The translations under genes and the position numbers were made by a program. From Hyaloscypha bicolor E (Eukaryota; Ascomycota; Leotiomycetes; Helotiales; Hyaloscyphaceae): a DNA stretch of 64,000 bases. Within the stretch, counting starts at the first letter, position 1, and every line of letters begins with the position of its first letter. This document shows, one piece after another, positions 22,508 through 35,590 of the stretch. The notes below the pieces were generated by a model. It had not been told where the DNA came from and ran no database searches. It saw only the letters and a program-made list of their open reading frames with translations. The stretch is from the NCBI RefSeq assembly GCF_002865645.1, contig NW_020194552.1:868001-932000 (forward strand), written 5' to 3'.

Positions 22508-25500
22508 ATAGCGCCCACTAAGTGCTGTCACATGATCCTCAGGTCACGTGACCTCACTTAGTATTCACCTGTCCATTTCCGATTTCATTAAAATCGTTAA
22601 TTCTATTAAATTGCACTCACTGCATTGGCCTTACGTCAGCAGAATTCACCAAAAACACAGCCATTTTTGGGCAAAAGTTCTCCGCAAAAATCCGCTATAC
22701 CAGACAGCAAAAAATCAGTATATATTACCTATAAAGGAACAAAAATCGAACCTCTCTCAGATAGTAATATCTACTCCTAAATAGATAATACTATAAATAT
22801 CTTTATTATTAAAGATCTATAGTAGTATATTAACCCAGATTAAGCTTCTGCTCTCGTAAAATCGGCCCAAAAAAATAATAAAATAACTACTCGTTAAGTA
22901 GTAATTACTTATACGGTACTAAATCTACTTATTACCTATAATACCTGGTAATAATTCAAAGAAATTAAGCTTATATACTAGATCTGGACCCAGATTCAAG
23001 CTAAAGCGAACTAGCTAAAAGCTTAGAAAGAAGCTTTATACCTTTAATAATTAGAAACTATTATATTTAATTCTAATAAGGAAATAGATAATTTTATTAA
23101 CTATATTAGTTATAAAATAGCTAAAATCAAGAATATAAACGGGTCGATTTTAGATATTTCTATATTCGGATATCTAATTTATAGCCTTTTAAAGAAATAT
23201 AACCTTTATAAATCTCTCCTAAATTCTATTAGAGCTAATATTAATAAACTAAAACTAGAATTACTTAAAGCAGATACTTCTACTAAGAAAGACAAACTTA
23301 GAAATAAAACTTCTAATTTTATTTCTAATTCTATTCCAAAAGTACTAGCTATTTAAGGAAATTAATTAGGAAATTAGTCTAAAAATAAAAACAAAAAACC
23401 AAAATATCCTAAGGATCCAAATATCTATTATATATTTTATAAATATAAAAAGTATAATATTAAGAACTATATAAGCTATAAACTAGCTCAGGAATTCTAT
23501 AATTTTAAAAAAAAAGATATTAATTTTACTAGTAAGAAGGCATTTTTTAATCCCAAAGCACCTATATATCTAAAAGTTTATACTAGTAGAAAAACGATAT
23601 TTAGTATCCTTTTTAATAAGTAATTACCTAATAATTTTATAAATATTTAATATATTAATTCGGGTATTACGGATTATTTTATAAAAAATAAAAGCTTCTT
23701 TATTATTTATAAAAAGATTAATTCATTTCTAATTATCCTTAGTAATAAATTAATAATTCTAATTAAGGGAAAAGAAATTATTCTTTTAGCTACTAAACCG
23801 GAACTAAAAATTTAGCTTAGTAATATATTTTATAGCCTTTAATTCCGGAATAACTTCTTATTATTAATTCCCAAAATTATATAAGCTAAAGATAATATTA
23901 TATTTTCTTAAGAAAATATCCGAATTATTAATAAAGAAATAACTATTATAACTAGTACCTTTAGCCTCTTTATAGGGTTATATTAGCTTAACTAATTTAG
24001 TTTAGGGTATACCCTAAAAGTATTAAAATTAGAAGCTTTAGCCTTCCTAGAAATATAGTACTAGTAATATAAATATCTAAATATAAAATATATTCTAGAA
24101 TTAATAAATTATATTAATAGGCTTTAATTTAAGAACTAAAACCTATTTAATTATAATTTATATAATATAAGTAAGATTACTAGGGCTAGTATAATTAAGC
24201 TATATCCTAAAAAACTACTTTTAGGAAAATATATTATAATTAACTTATAGGAGCTATTAAGGGTTTTATTCCTTAATAAGAACTTTTATATACTTTTTAC
24301 TATTTATAAAAGTACTAAATATTATATAGTAATATATAATTCGGATAAAAAGAGCTATTTTATAAATCTTTAATATTAAGTAATCTTTTCTAAAACCTAA
24401 ACTAGAAATAAAACCAAGTACTTATACCTTAATAATACTTTAGAATTTATATTAGGTTAAGTTAAGAACTAGTATAAATTAAAGGGTATTTATTTAAAAC
24501 TAATAATTACTTATATCTCTAAATAGAATAATATTTCTAAATATAGTATATATATAATTATTAAAGTAAAGTATATAAAGCTAGAATAATTAGGCTTATT
24601 ATACGAGTTTTGAGAAAAAATAACTATATATGAAATTTATATCTATAATTAATACTACCTGCCTAAAATTAGTATAACTTTATATAAAGTATTCTATAAG
24701 ATTAAACTAAATATTTCTAACTTATAAATATTTGGTTCCTTAGTATATATCTATATATTTAAGAAAATAGCCTTATAATATAAGTATATAACTAAGGCCT
24801 TTAGGGGCATTTTTACTAGCTATAATAGTTCCGGATATTATATTTAGAACTTATATAAGCAAATATTTATTATTTCTAATTATTATATTATTAAAGAATA
24901 TATTAAAGAAATATATTTCCTAAATCTAGTATCCTAGCTATATAGAAAACTAGTTAATATTACTAAAAATTATAATAATATTTCTAGTAATAATATATAT
25001 AATCCTAATATAATTTATAGAAATACTATTATTATTAATACTAGAAATTAATAGCTTAATATTTTATTAGAAAATAGTTAAGAAAATTACTTTAATATTA
25101 AAAGAAATATTATTTAAAGTATATTATATAACTAAATTAAGAGTATTTCTAGTCTAAATAAAGCTCCTGAGCCTCTATTTAGGAATAATAACCAAGAACT
25201 AGAACTATTTATAAGTAGTTCTAATTTAGGTTCTATAATTTAGAAAATACCTATATTTTCCGAAATAGTTCTAGTTAGAGGTAAATTAATTCCTAGATAT
25301 CCGAAATTAACTAGAATTACCGGAAAATAGCCTAATTCTCGTATTTTACTAGTTATTAACTAGAATACTAAAGCTTTTAAAATTCTAATATTAATTAATA
25401 AAGCTTTTACTAGTCCTAATATTTATCTTTGGAAACCTTTTATTAGAAAGAAGCTATAATCCTATATATATAATTATATATAGGATCTAGTAATTAGAAA

Positions 25501-26926
25501 ATACTAAAAAACTATTAGGTATTATTAATTATTTAAAATTAAGACTAATAGGTATTATAAATTAAGGCTAGTAATATAAGGCTATATCTAATAATATAAT
25601 ATAGATTACTTTAAAACCTTTATTCTAGTAGCTAGGCTTTTTACTATATATATTATATTAGCCTTAATAGCTAAATATAGGCTCTATATTTAGTAAATAA
25701 ATATCTAAATAGCTTTTCTTTATAGGAAATTAAAAGAGAAATATTATATGAAATAATCTCCTAGTTTTATTAAAGATATTAACCTAATTTACTACTTATA
25801 AAAAAGTATTTATAAATTAAAATAAGTTTTTAGGGTTTAAAATTAAGTAATTAATAGTTTTTTTTATATTATTAGTTTCCTGAGATTATTTTATAATCTA
25901 GTTCTATATATATTTCAAAAATATAATATTAATTAGTTATTTCTTCTAATTATTATTTATATAAATAATATAATTATTATTAGTAAAAGTATAACTCAAA
26001 TTAATAAAATTAAGAAGTAATTTTATTAGAAATTTAATATAACTAATTTAGGAGAAATTAAAATATTTCTAAATATAGAAATTATATATTTTTAGGATAA
26101 TTCTATATTCCTATACTAAAATTAATATTTTATAAATATATTTTAAAAATATTAAATAGAAAATTCTATTTCTATTTTTATACTAATAGCTTAAGCTATA
26201 GTTTTAGAAAAAGAAAATATTAATATTATAGAATATTAAAGTTATACGGGATTACTTATATAGCTATTTCTAGTATTAAGACCCGATTTTTACTATATTA
26301 CTAGATATTTAGGATATTCTAATTCTTATTCTAAAGCCTTTTATAGCTTTATATAAAAGCATATAATATAATATATTAAGGAATTATTTAATATAAGTAT
26401 TTTATATAATATTTTATCTAAAAAAGAATTTATTAGATATTTAGATACTAATTATAGAGGCGATTTATAAGATTATAAATTAATTTTCGGTATAGTTTTT
26501 ATTCTATTTAGTAAAATAATTAGCTAGGCTAGTACTAAACAGAAAATTATAGTAACTATTACTATAAAAGTAAAGTATATTATTCTTATTTTAGTAATTA
26601 AAAAAGCCTTATAGCTAAAGTAATTATTTAAAGAAATATTAATTCCTATAAAACTAATTAAACTAAAAACGAATACTCAGAAAGCTTTTAATTTAGCTAT
26701 AAATATATGATTTTTTTTTAGAAAACTAAGTATATTAATATTAGATATTATTTTATTAGGAACTATATTAATACTAAGAATATTAAGCTTAAGTATATTT
26801 TTATATAAGAAATAATAGCTAATATTCTTACTAAACTATTAGCTAGACCCGTTTTTAAACTATTATATTTAAAGCTAGGTATTATTAGTCTTACTAATAT
26901 TAAACCTTAATTATAAAAAGGAAATA
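22494..26926 (+). pseudogene. copia gag-pol, copy A, destroyed by RIP
   Basis: The first 250-300 bp keep normal composition; beyond about 22790 the sequence drops to extreme AT richness. Reading frames are full of TAA and TAG. Homology is recognised by collinearity with copy B and by the C-terminal ILTKLLARP-like stretch near 26830. A perfect AGGTCACGTGACCT palindrome at 22541-22554 lies in the leader. No intact protein can be made. Confidence 0.85.
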
Positions 26927-27288
26927 TATTAAACTAGCTAGCTTAGCTAGTATTTTTTTCTTTTACTTTAGGTTTAATTACTAATTTAGTTTATCTAATT
27001 ATTAGGTATTACTTATATATAAATATACTAATTATTTATTAGTATTATTATTTAATTATATTTCTTAAATATATATTTAGGAATTAGATTAGTAAATTAT
27101 TTCTATTACTAAATAAATATAAAATAAATTATATAATAGAATAGAAATCAGGAATATAACTAGGGAACTTATTTCTTCTATTTTTTTTATAAAATTACTT
27201 TTCTATATCTAGTTAAAACTAGTTATTTTATAAATTATTAATCTCTAATATATTAATTTTCTATTAATAAATTAATTCTAGTTTAATA
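26927..27288 (+). repeat. copia LTR 2, shared central LTR, saturated with RIP
   Basis: It aligns base for base with LTR1 and LTR3 at 362 bp, but almost every C outside a CpT context has become T, and likewise for G on the other strand. Confidence 0.9.
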
Positions 27289-30200
27289 AGTTATAAGCCC
27301 GGATAATACTTACTAAATACTATTATATAATTCTTAGGTTATATAACCTTATTTAGTATTTACTTATTTATTTCCGATTTTATTAAAATTATTAATTTTA
27401 TTAAATTATATTTATTATATTAGCCTTATATTAGCAAAATTTACTAAAAATACAGCTATTTTTAGGCAAAAGTTCTCTATAAAAATCCGCTATACCAGAT
27501 AGCAAAAAATTAGTATATATTACCTATAAAAAAACAAAAATTAAACCTCTTTTAAATAATAATATTTATTCCTAAATAGATAATACTATAAATATCTTTA
27601 TTATTAAAGATTTATAATAATATATTAATCTAGATTAAGCTCTTACTCTTATGAAATTAGCTCAAAAAAATAATAAAATAATTACTTATTAAATAATAAT
27701 TACTTATATAATACTAAATCTATTTATTACCTATAATATCTAGTAATAATTTAAAGAAATTAAGCTTATATATTAGATCTAGACCCAGATTTAAGCTAAA
27801 GCAAACTAGCTAAAAGCTTAGAAAAAAGCTTTATATTTTTAATAGTTAGAAACTATTATATTTAATTCTAATAAAGAAATAAATAACTTTATTAATTATA
27901 TTAGTTATAAAATAGCTAAAATTAAGAATATAAATAAATTAATTTCAGATATTTCTATATCCGGATATCTAATTTATAGCCTTCTAAAGAAATATAATTT
28001 TTATAAATTTCTTCTAAATTTTATTAGAGCTAATATTAATAAACTAAAGCTAGAATTACTTAAAATAAATACTTTTATTAAAGAAAATAAACTTAGAAAT
28101 AAAATCCCTAATTCTATTTCTAATTTTATTTTAAAAATACTAGCTACTTAAGGAAATTAATTAGGAAATTAGTCTAAAAATAAAAACAAAAAACTAAAAT
28201 ATTCTAAAAATCCAAATACCTATTATATATTTTATAAGTATAAAAAGTATAATATTAAGAACTATATAAGCTATAAATTAGCTTAAGAATTCTATAATTT
28301 TAAAGAAAAAAATACTAATTTTATTAATAAAAAGGCATCTTTTAATCCTAAAGTACTTATATATCTAAAAGTTTATACTAGTAAAAAAATAATATTTAGT
28401 ACTTTCTTTAGTAAGTAATTATCTAATAATTTTACGAATATCTAATATATTAATTCGGGTATTATAAATTATTTTATAGAAAGTAAAAGCTCTTTTATTA
28501 TTTATAAAAAGATTAATTTATTTCTAATTACCCTTAATAATAAATTAATAATTCTAATTAAGGGAAAAGAAATTATTCTTTTAATTACTAAACTAAAGCT
28601 AAAAATTTAGCTTAGTAATATATTTTATAGCTCTTAATTCCGAAATAACTTCTTATTATTAATTCCCAAAATTATATAAGCTAAAAATAATATTATATTT
28701 TCTTAAGAAAATATCCGAATTATTAATAAAGAAATAACTATTATAACTAGTACCTTTAGCCTCTTTATAAGGCTATATTAGCTTAACTAATTTAGTTTAG
28801 GATATATCCTAAAAGTATTAAAATCGGAAGCTTTAGCCTCCCTAGAAATATAGTACTAGTAATATAAATATCTAAATATAAAATATATTCTGGAATTAGT
28901 AAACTATATTAATAGGCTTTAATTTAAGAACTAAAACCTATTTAATTATAATCTATATAATATAAGTAAAATTACTAGGGCTAGTATAACTAAGCTATAT
29001 CCTAAAAAACTATTTCTAGAAAAGTATATTATAATTAACTTATAAAAGCTATTAAAGGTTCTATTTCTTAGTAAGAATTCCTATATACTTTCTACTATTT
29101 ATAAAAGTACTAAATATTATATAATAATATATAATTCGAATAAAAAGGGCTATTTTATAGATTTTTAATATTAAGTAATTTTCTCTAAAACCTAAACTAG
29201 GAATAAAGTCAAGTACTTATATCTTAATAATATTCTAGAATTTATATTAGGTTAAGTTAAGAACTAGTATAAATTAAAAAATATTTATCTAAAACTAATA
29301 ATTACTTATATATCTAAATAGAATAGTATTTCTAAATATAGTATATATATAATTATTAAAATAAAATATATAAAGCTAGAATAATTAGGCTTATTATATA
29401 AGTTTTAGGAAAAAATAACTATATATAAAATTTATACCTATAATTAATATTACCTACCCAAAATTAGTATAATTTTATATAAAGTATTTTATAGAATTAA
29501 ACCGAATATTTCTAACTTATAAATATTTAATTCCTTAGTATATATTTATATACCTAAGAAAATAGCCTTATAATATAAGTATATAGCCAAGGCCTTTAGG
29601 GGCATTTTTACTAGCTATAATAATTCCGGATATTATATTTGGAACTTATATAAATAGATATTTATTATTTCTAACTATTATATTATTAAAGAATATATTA
29701 AGAAAATATATTTCTTAAATCTAGTATCCTAGCTATATAAAAAACTAGTTAGTACTACTAAAGATTATAATAATACTTCTAGTAATAATATATATAATCC
29801 TAATATAATTTATAAAAATACTATTATTATTAATATTAGAAATTAATAGCTTAATATTTTATTAGAAAATAATTAAGAAAATTATTCTAATATTAAAGGA
29901 AATATTACTTAAAATATATTATATAACTAAATTAAAAGTATTTCTAGTTTAAATAAAGCTCCTAAGCCCCTATTTAGAAATAATAACCAAGAACTAGAAC
30001 TATTTATAAGTAGTTCTAATTTAGGTTCTATAATTTAAAAAATACTTATATTTCCCGAAATAGTTCTAGTTAGAAATAAATTAATTCCTAGATATTCGAA
30101 ATTAACTAGAATTATTAGGAAATAGCCTAATTCTCATATTTTACTAGTTATTAACTAGAATACTAAAGCTTCTAAAATTCTAATATTAATTAATAAAGCT

Positions 30201-31719
30201 TTTACTAGTTCTAATACCTATCTTTAAAAATCTTTTATTAGGAAAGAGCTATAATCCTATATATATAATTATATATAGGATCTAGTAATTAGAAAATACT
30301 AAAAAACTATTAGATATTATTAGTTATTTAAAATTAAGGCTAATAGATATTATAAATTAAGGCTAGTAATATAAGGCTATATCTAATAATATAATATAAA
30401 TTACTTTAAAACCTTTATTCTAGTAGCTAGGCTTTTTACTATATATATTATATTAGCCTTAATAGCTAAATATAGGCTTTATATTTAGTAAATAGATATC
30501 TAAATAGTCTTTTTCTATAGGAAATTAAAAGAAGAATATTATATAAAATAATTTCCTGGTTTTATTAAAGGTACTAACCTAATTTATTACTTATAAAAAA
30601 GTATTTATAAATTAAAATAAGCTTCTAGGATTTAAAATTAGGTAATTAATAGTTTTTTTTATATTATTAGTTTCCTGAGATTATTTTATAATCTAGTCCT
30701 ATATATATTTCAAAAGTATAATATTAATTAGCTATCTCTTCTAATTATTATTTATATAAATAATATAATTATTATTAGTAAAAATATAACTTAAATTAAT
30801 AAAATTAAGAAATAACTTTATTAGAAATTTAATATAACTAATTTAAGAGAAATTAAAATACTTCTAGATATAGAAATTATATATTTTTAGGATAATTCTA
30901 TATTTCTATACCAAAATCAATATCTTATAGATATATTCTAAAGATATTAAATAGAAGATTTCATTCCTATTTCTATACTAATAGCTCAAGCTATAGTTCT
31001 AGAAAAGAAAGATATTAATATTATAGAATATTAAAGTTATACGAGATTATTTATATAGCTATTCCTAGTATTAAGACCCGATTTTTGCTATATTATTAGG
31101 TATTTAGAATATTCTAATTCTTGTTCTAAAGCTTCTTATAGCTTTATATAAAAGTATATAATATAATATATTAAGGAATTACTTAATATAAGTATTCTAT
31201 ATAATACTTTATCTAAAGAAGAACTTATTAGGTACTTAGATACTAATTATAAAGGCAATTTATAGGACTGTAAATTAACCTCCGGTATAGTTTTTACCCT
31301 ATTTAGTAAAGTAATTAGCTAGGCTAGTACTAAACAGAAAACTATAGTAACTATTACTATAAAAGCGAAGTATATTACTCTTACTCTAGTAGTTAAAGAA
31401 GCCCTATAGCTAAAGTAACTATTTAAAGAAATATTAATTCCTATAGGACTAATCAAACTAAAAATAGACGCTCAGGGAGCTCTTAATTTAGCTATAAATA
31501 TATGATTTCTTCAGAAAACTAAGTATATTAATATTAGATATTATTTTATTAGGGACTATATTAATACCAAGGATATTAAGCTCAAGTATATTCCTATACA
31601 AGAAATAATGGCTAATATTCTTACCAAACCATTAGCTAGACCCGCTTTTAAACTACTACGTTTAAAGCTAGGTATTATTAGTCTCACTAACATTAAACCT
31701 CGACTATAAGAAGGAGGTG
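27289..31719 (+). pseudogene. copia gag-pol, copy B, destroyed by RIP except at its 3' end
   Basis: Damage is heavy through about 31300 and fades towards the 3' end. The last 150 codons' worth are readable: KYINIRYYFIRDYIN, then DIKLKYIPIQEIMANILTKP and LARPAFKLL, the copia RNase H C terminus, with a stop at 31707-31709. The polypurine tract AAGAAGGAGGTG (31708-31719) directly precedes LTR3. The pattern mirrors copy A, whose 5' end is the spared part. Confidence 0.85.
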
Positions 31720-32081
31720 TATTAAACTAGCTAGCTTGGCTAGTATTCTTTCCTTTCACTCCAGGTTTAATTACTAATTCAGTTCGTCCGATTATTGGGT
31801 ATTACTTACATACGAATACACCAATTATTTATTAGTATTACTATTCGATTACGTTCCTTAAACATACGTTCAGGAATCAGATTAGTAAATCGTTCCCACC
31901 ACTAAGTAAGTGCGGGGTAAATCACATGGTGGGGTGGAAATCAGGAATATAGCTAGGGAACCCATTCCCTCTGTTTTTTTTATGGAATCACTCTCCTGTA
32001 TCTAGTCAAAACTAGTCATTCTACAGATTGTCAATCTCCAATATATCGATTTTCCATCGATAAATCGATCCCAGTTCAATA
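31720..32081 (+). repeat. copia LTR 3 (nearly undamaged)
   Basis: It starts TATTAAAC (two G-to-A changes relative to LTR1) and ends GTTCAATA, followed by the CCCAT duplication at 32082-32086. Confidence 0.9.
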
Positions 32082-32086
32082 CCCAT

Positions 32087-32719
32087 CCTGGGGTTTATTT
32101 TCATCTGACGCTATATGTCACGAGACCGGGTCTCTGGGCTTGGAAAGCGAGGTAGAGTGGCTCTATTCCGAGGATTCTAAACTAAGGAGGGAAGCTCGTA
32201 AGTGCGGGAACTTTGGTGTTCTAAATACTAGCCAGCCGTATGCGTCATCGCGATCACGTGACGCTAAAGTTACTAGTGAAGCGGCAGAGCGTAACACTAT
32301 ACATGCTTCGCAGCTCGGGAGCGGTTTGCCAATAGATGCAGCGATCGAAGTCAGGTTTGGATCCCACCCCGCAACAGAGCAGGTAATTTCAGCCATACCC
32401 CAGTCTTGCCTTGTCGGTCAGTTGCTCAGGTCGCCAGGGTTTGTCGGCTTCGTGTGCAATGGTAGTTGAATACAACTTTATTTTTCCTCGTCCCGTAGTC
32501 GGTTAGTAGGCTTGCCGCTCTTGCCCAGGCGCTAATCACCCTCCGCTCACCCTTGGCTCACCCTTGGCTCACCCTTGGCTCAGCCAGCTGAGCAGCTCGT
32601 CATGTGATTTTGCCTAGTACTGGATTTTAATGCCTAAGGCCTCCGAGCTACGTCAGCACCATAGCAAACGCGTCGTCACGTTGTTCGTGACGAGGCAACT
32701 TGCAACACCAAAACACAAA
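32087..32719. other. intergenic region upstream of the second kinase gene
   Basis: A 110-codon open frame at 32140-32469 lacks an ATG start and any motif. A short tandem repeat lies at 32545-32582. The 3' part is the presumed promoter and leader of the kinase gene; an upstream in-frame ATG lies at 32630. Confidence 0.4.
32545..32582 (+). repeat. short tandem repeat, 11-bp unit GCTCACCCTTG
   Basis: Three full units in tandem, with a partial unit on the 3' side, about 140 bp upstream of the kinase start. Confidence 0.8.
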
Positions 32720-34336
32720 ATGGCAGCCTCTAATGGCACTTTGCCCTCTGAACTCTCCGCCACGCTTCTCAAGATCGCAGAGGTTTGCCCTCGTATCGAG
32801 AACTGGGCCTCACAACCTTCCCCGCCGGATTCACCACTGATTGACCTAGTGAAGGATCGTGTTCGACAGTTAGTCGCTGCGGTAGAATATTTCTCGACAC
32901 ACATCACGCATCTGAACGTGGATCTGCATCATGCCTCAACCCATACCCACGAGCTGCGCCTTGTGAAGGAGCTCCTCAGCGAGGCTTTATCTCTCCTCGA
33001 CCTTTGCACAGATCAAAACATTAAACTTTATGGCGACGATGGTGCGATCAACGCGGTATACGCATCGATGTTTCTCGTGGGGGGGCCACATCGGGTAGAC
33101 AGTGGCGAGACTGTTTCCGACAAGGTCAAGAGGCTCCGGTTAGCTGACGAGCTCACTCAACTTGTCTCTCCGTGGTCTGGTCCATGTGCAACGTCACGCA
33201 ACTATCGATGGGGCTTGCCATCAGCAGCACCTCCTCCTCCATCAGTTTTTGCCATCGAGTTAGGGTAAGCTCTTGGCAGATGTCTTCTGCTATTGCATCC
33301 GCTGGAATTACATAGTAACTTCTCATATAGGCCAAAATTTGCTAGTTTTATCGATCGTTACATTGATGCATTCCGTCCACGGTACATCCACTCCTACTCG
33401 GCGTCCGACGCCCCTCCTTACATTGTCGACAAGTCGACTGTTCCCGCTTCCGGTAGCTTCGGAACCGTCCGAAAAGCTTTCCACAAAACGACTGGCGAAT
33501 CCTTTGCAGCAAAGTCGTTTCATAACATTTTATCTCATCGGGATCGAAGTAAGATTCTAAGAGAGGTCGGCTGCCTAGAGCTTTGCGTACACCGCAATCT
33601 CATCACCTTAGTTGAAGCATTCAAGGTTCACGACGATCCTCATACAATCACTATTGTTATGGCACCCTGGGCACCCTCCACGCTCTGGAACTTTCTTCTT
33701 ACCACTGATGCTCGCCGAAAGATCGAATTCCCGTGGTTCGAGCCGAATGTTATAAGCTCTGGTCGTTGCATCTACCACATAATGCTTGACATTGTTGCCG
33801 CCATTGCCTTCCTCCATGAGCGGTCGATCAAGCACAAGGATATAAAACCACAGAACATTCTTCTATACATAGAAGAGACAGGTACTATTAGGCCTATCGT
33901 CACAGACGTTGGAGAGACCAAAGTCTACAGAGCTGGCGCACCTACTGATCCCAGGAGGTCTTCTTACGAATATCTCGCTCCCGAGCAGCTGTTAGAGACT
34001 GAAGACATGCAAAGCAGCCTCAAGGCAGATATATGGCAATTAGGATGCTGCTTTGCCATGCTACTTGCCGTCACAAGGTCTGGTTTATCGGGTCTCGAGA
34101 AACTGTGGAATAGTTTCACAAATACCGCCGAGAACTCTTCTTGCAATATTGCAAACGAGTCTGTGCAGTTCATGGCCACACTCCACGACATCTATTCGCC
34201 TAGATGCATTCCACAGGAACATACACACTGGGTCGTGACCCGTATGTTAGACAAAAATCCGATGACTCGATTTGACATTCAAGATGTCAGGGTGGAGCTT
34301 GCAAACTTGAACGAGGGGGATAGTCACATTGTTTAA
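32720..34336 (+). CDS. protein kinase-like protein with helical N-terminus, two exons (516 aa)
   Basis: Exons 32720-33264 and 33331-34336 are joined over a 66-nt intron (GTAAGC to ATATAG). The N-terminal 180 residues are helical and of no family I recognise. The kinase domain runs from about residue 215: glycine loop SGSFGTVRKAF, lysine in FAAKSF, helix C glutamate in LREVGCLE, catalytic loop IKHKDIKPQNILL (HKD in place of HRD), VTDVGETKVY in place of DFG, APEQL, and DIWQLGCCFAMLL. The HKD aspartate, the lysine and the metal-binding aspartate of DVG are all present, so activity is possible despite the changes. I chose the ATG at 32720; starting at 32630 would add 30 residues. The gene lies between the copia array and a set of metabolic gene relics. 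It could equally be a pseudokinase adaptor. Confidence 0.85.
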
Positions 34337-35235
34337 ACGATTAAATAAGGTTTAAATATTGGTATTTTCAGAAAAGCGAGCAGGACTAGTGCCAATAAGA
34401 TTCTCTGCTATTTCGGCACTTTCTAACCCATTTCTCCCACCCCGAATCATGACCCTTGCGATTGCTGTTTTCTATTCCTGCTAGATATTTACCAGTCTTT
34501 GGAGCGGTTCAATTATAATGTAACTATATTGGGCAAGAGGCTTCGAGTACAATTAAGCCATATATCCACGCACGATAGCGCTAGGGGAATACAAACGATG
34601 TAGCCGCTTCGGAGTCAGGAATCAGAACTATTTGAGGACTCTTTCTTATCTTAATGAGGTAACCTCGAATGAAGATCTATTGGTTCATTACGATACTATT
34701 TCGTTCTTGAAAGACGAACTCGTTCTCTGGGGGAGTATGGGGTCTGTCAGCTAAAAAGTCCCAGTTTAAATTCTCTGAAAACACGTTCTTATATAACAGT
34801 TAATTGTGCAACAACTCATTTTATAATAAATCGTTGTATAGTAAGTTATTATACAACAGGTAGTTATATGAGAAGTCATTATGCAACAAATAGTTGTGTA
34901 ACAAATAGTCGTACAGCAGGTATAAGCGAGTGTAGATTCAAAATAGCTCGAGAGGAATCTCGGTCGCAAGGGAGCCAAAATGGATCTGTGCTTGGAGACA
35001 AGACGAGGAAAGTGTAACCGAGCATTAAGGGAGCCAGAACGGGTCCCTTTGGGAGCTAAAATAGCCTCTTAGTACATACTCAGGCTGACATTGCCGTGTA
35101 CTCAGGTTGTTCAGGCCGAGCTCAGGCTGAGCTCAGGCATGCTCGGGAATTCTCACCCTCGGCTCAGGTTAAAGCGGCAGCTGCTCACGTCTAAACATTA
35201 AAACGGAACCAGCGAAAAAAAAAATTAAGTTTGAC
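34337..35235. other. gene-free stretch with a 15-bp tandem repeat
   Basis: No gene is recognised. Nine degenerate 15-bp units occupy 34789-34923. Between about 34960 and 35165 there are repeated GGGAGCCA/GGGAGCTA and GCTCAGGC words, which suggest another decayed repeat. Confidence 0.5.
34789..34923 (+). repeat. tandem repeat, nine 15-bp units
   Basis: The unit is close to TTATACAACAGGTAG. The period is exactly 15, so a frame would encode a five-residue repeat (LYNR-, LCNK-) with TAG at the fifth codon of some units where CAG may once have stood. It may be a fragment of a repetitive coding sequence. Confidence 0.75.
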
Positions 35236-35580
35236 TTATGTGGTAGTCCTTAGGTCAACAGCATGGCTACTAATGGTTTTAATCGACGAAAGATCGTAAT
35301 TCTTCAACGGGTGGATTTTTGTAAGTGCAATTGCTATAAGGGGCACAATGACAAGCTTCTGATCATAAATCGCTGGATATGAGTGAGAGATCGGAGGAAG
35401 TCGTATTCCAGCATAATGTATACTAGAACACCACATTTAAGTGCAATCACAACGAAGAATGGTTACCCCATTCAAATCAGTATCAAAAATCCTCCACTAA
35501 TCATCCATTTAACTTACCATAGGCGTGATACATAGGAAAGAAGCAAAGCCATCAATCGGTTTGCATTCCTTATAGCTGAT
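35236..35580 (-). pseudogene. relic of an AMP-binding acyl-CoA ligase (4-coumarate-CoA ligase-like)
   Basis: The minus strand near 35518-35545 reads FFPMYHAYG, the conserved motif of 4CL-type adenylating enzymes, and is followed by a GTAAGT donor. Further on, 35236-35436 reads LVIVPLIAIALTKIHPLKNY and then DLSSIKTISSHA, the strand-helix that precedes the AMP-binding loop. About 30 residues expected between the two parts are missing and the rest of the enzyme cannot be found, so this is a fragment. The family call rests on these two motifs. Confidence 0.6.
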
Positions 35581-35590
35581 TTAAAAGGAG

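Larger units (their letters stand above)
22132..32081 (+). mobile_element. tandem Ty1/copia retrotransposon array, LTR-internal-LTR-internal-LTR
   Basis: Three 362-bp LTRs at 22132, 26927 and 31720 enclose two internal regions of 4,433 and 4,431 bp that align along their length and differ by C-to-T and G-to-A changes. The whole array is bounded by one 5-bp duplication (CCCAT), so it behaves as a single insertion, either a tandem multimer at integration or a later LTR-LTR recombination between sister copies. LTRs start TGTTGAAC and end GTTCAATA (originally probably ...CA). The order is copia-like: the RNase H/C-terminal stretch YYFIRDYIN...ILTKPLARPAF comes last, just before the polypurine tract. 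Confidence 0.9.

Noticed and set aside
22548..22784. A 78-codon open frame at the start of the copia internal region
   Set aside because: It lies in the leader, matches no copia domain, and its counterpart in copy B is not open.
32140..32469. A 110-codon frame after the copia array
   Set aside because: It has no ATG start and no motif, and the opposite strand is open over part of it as well.
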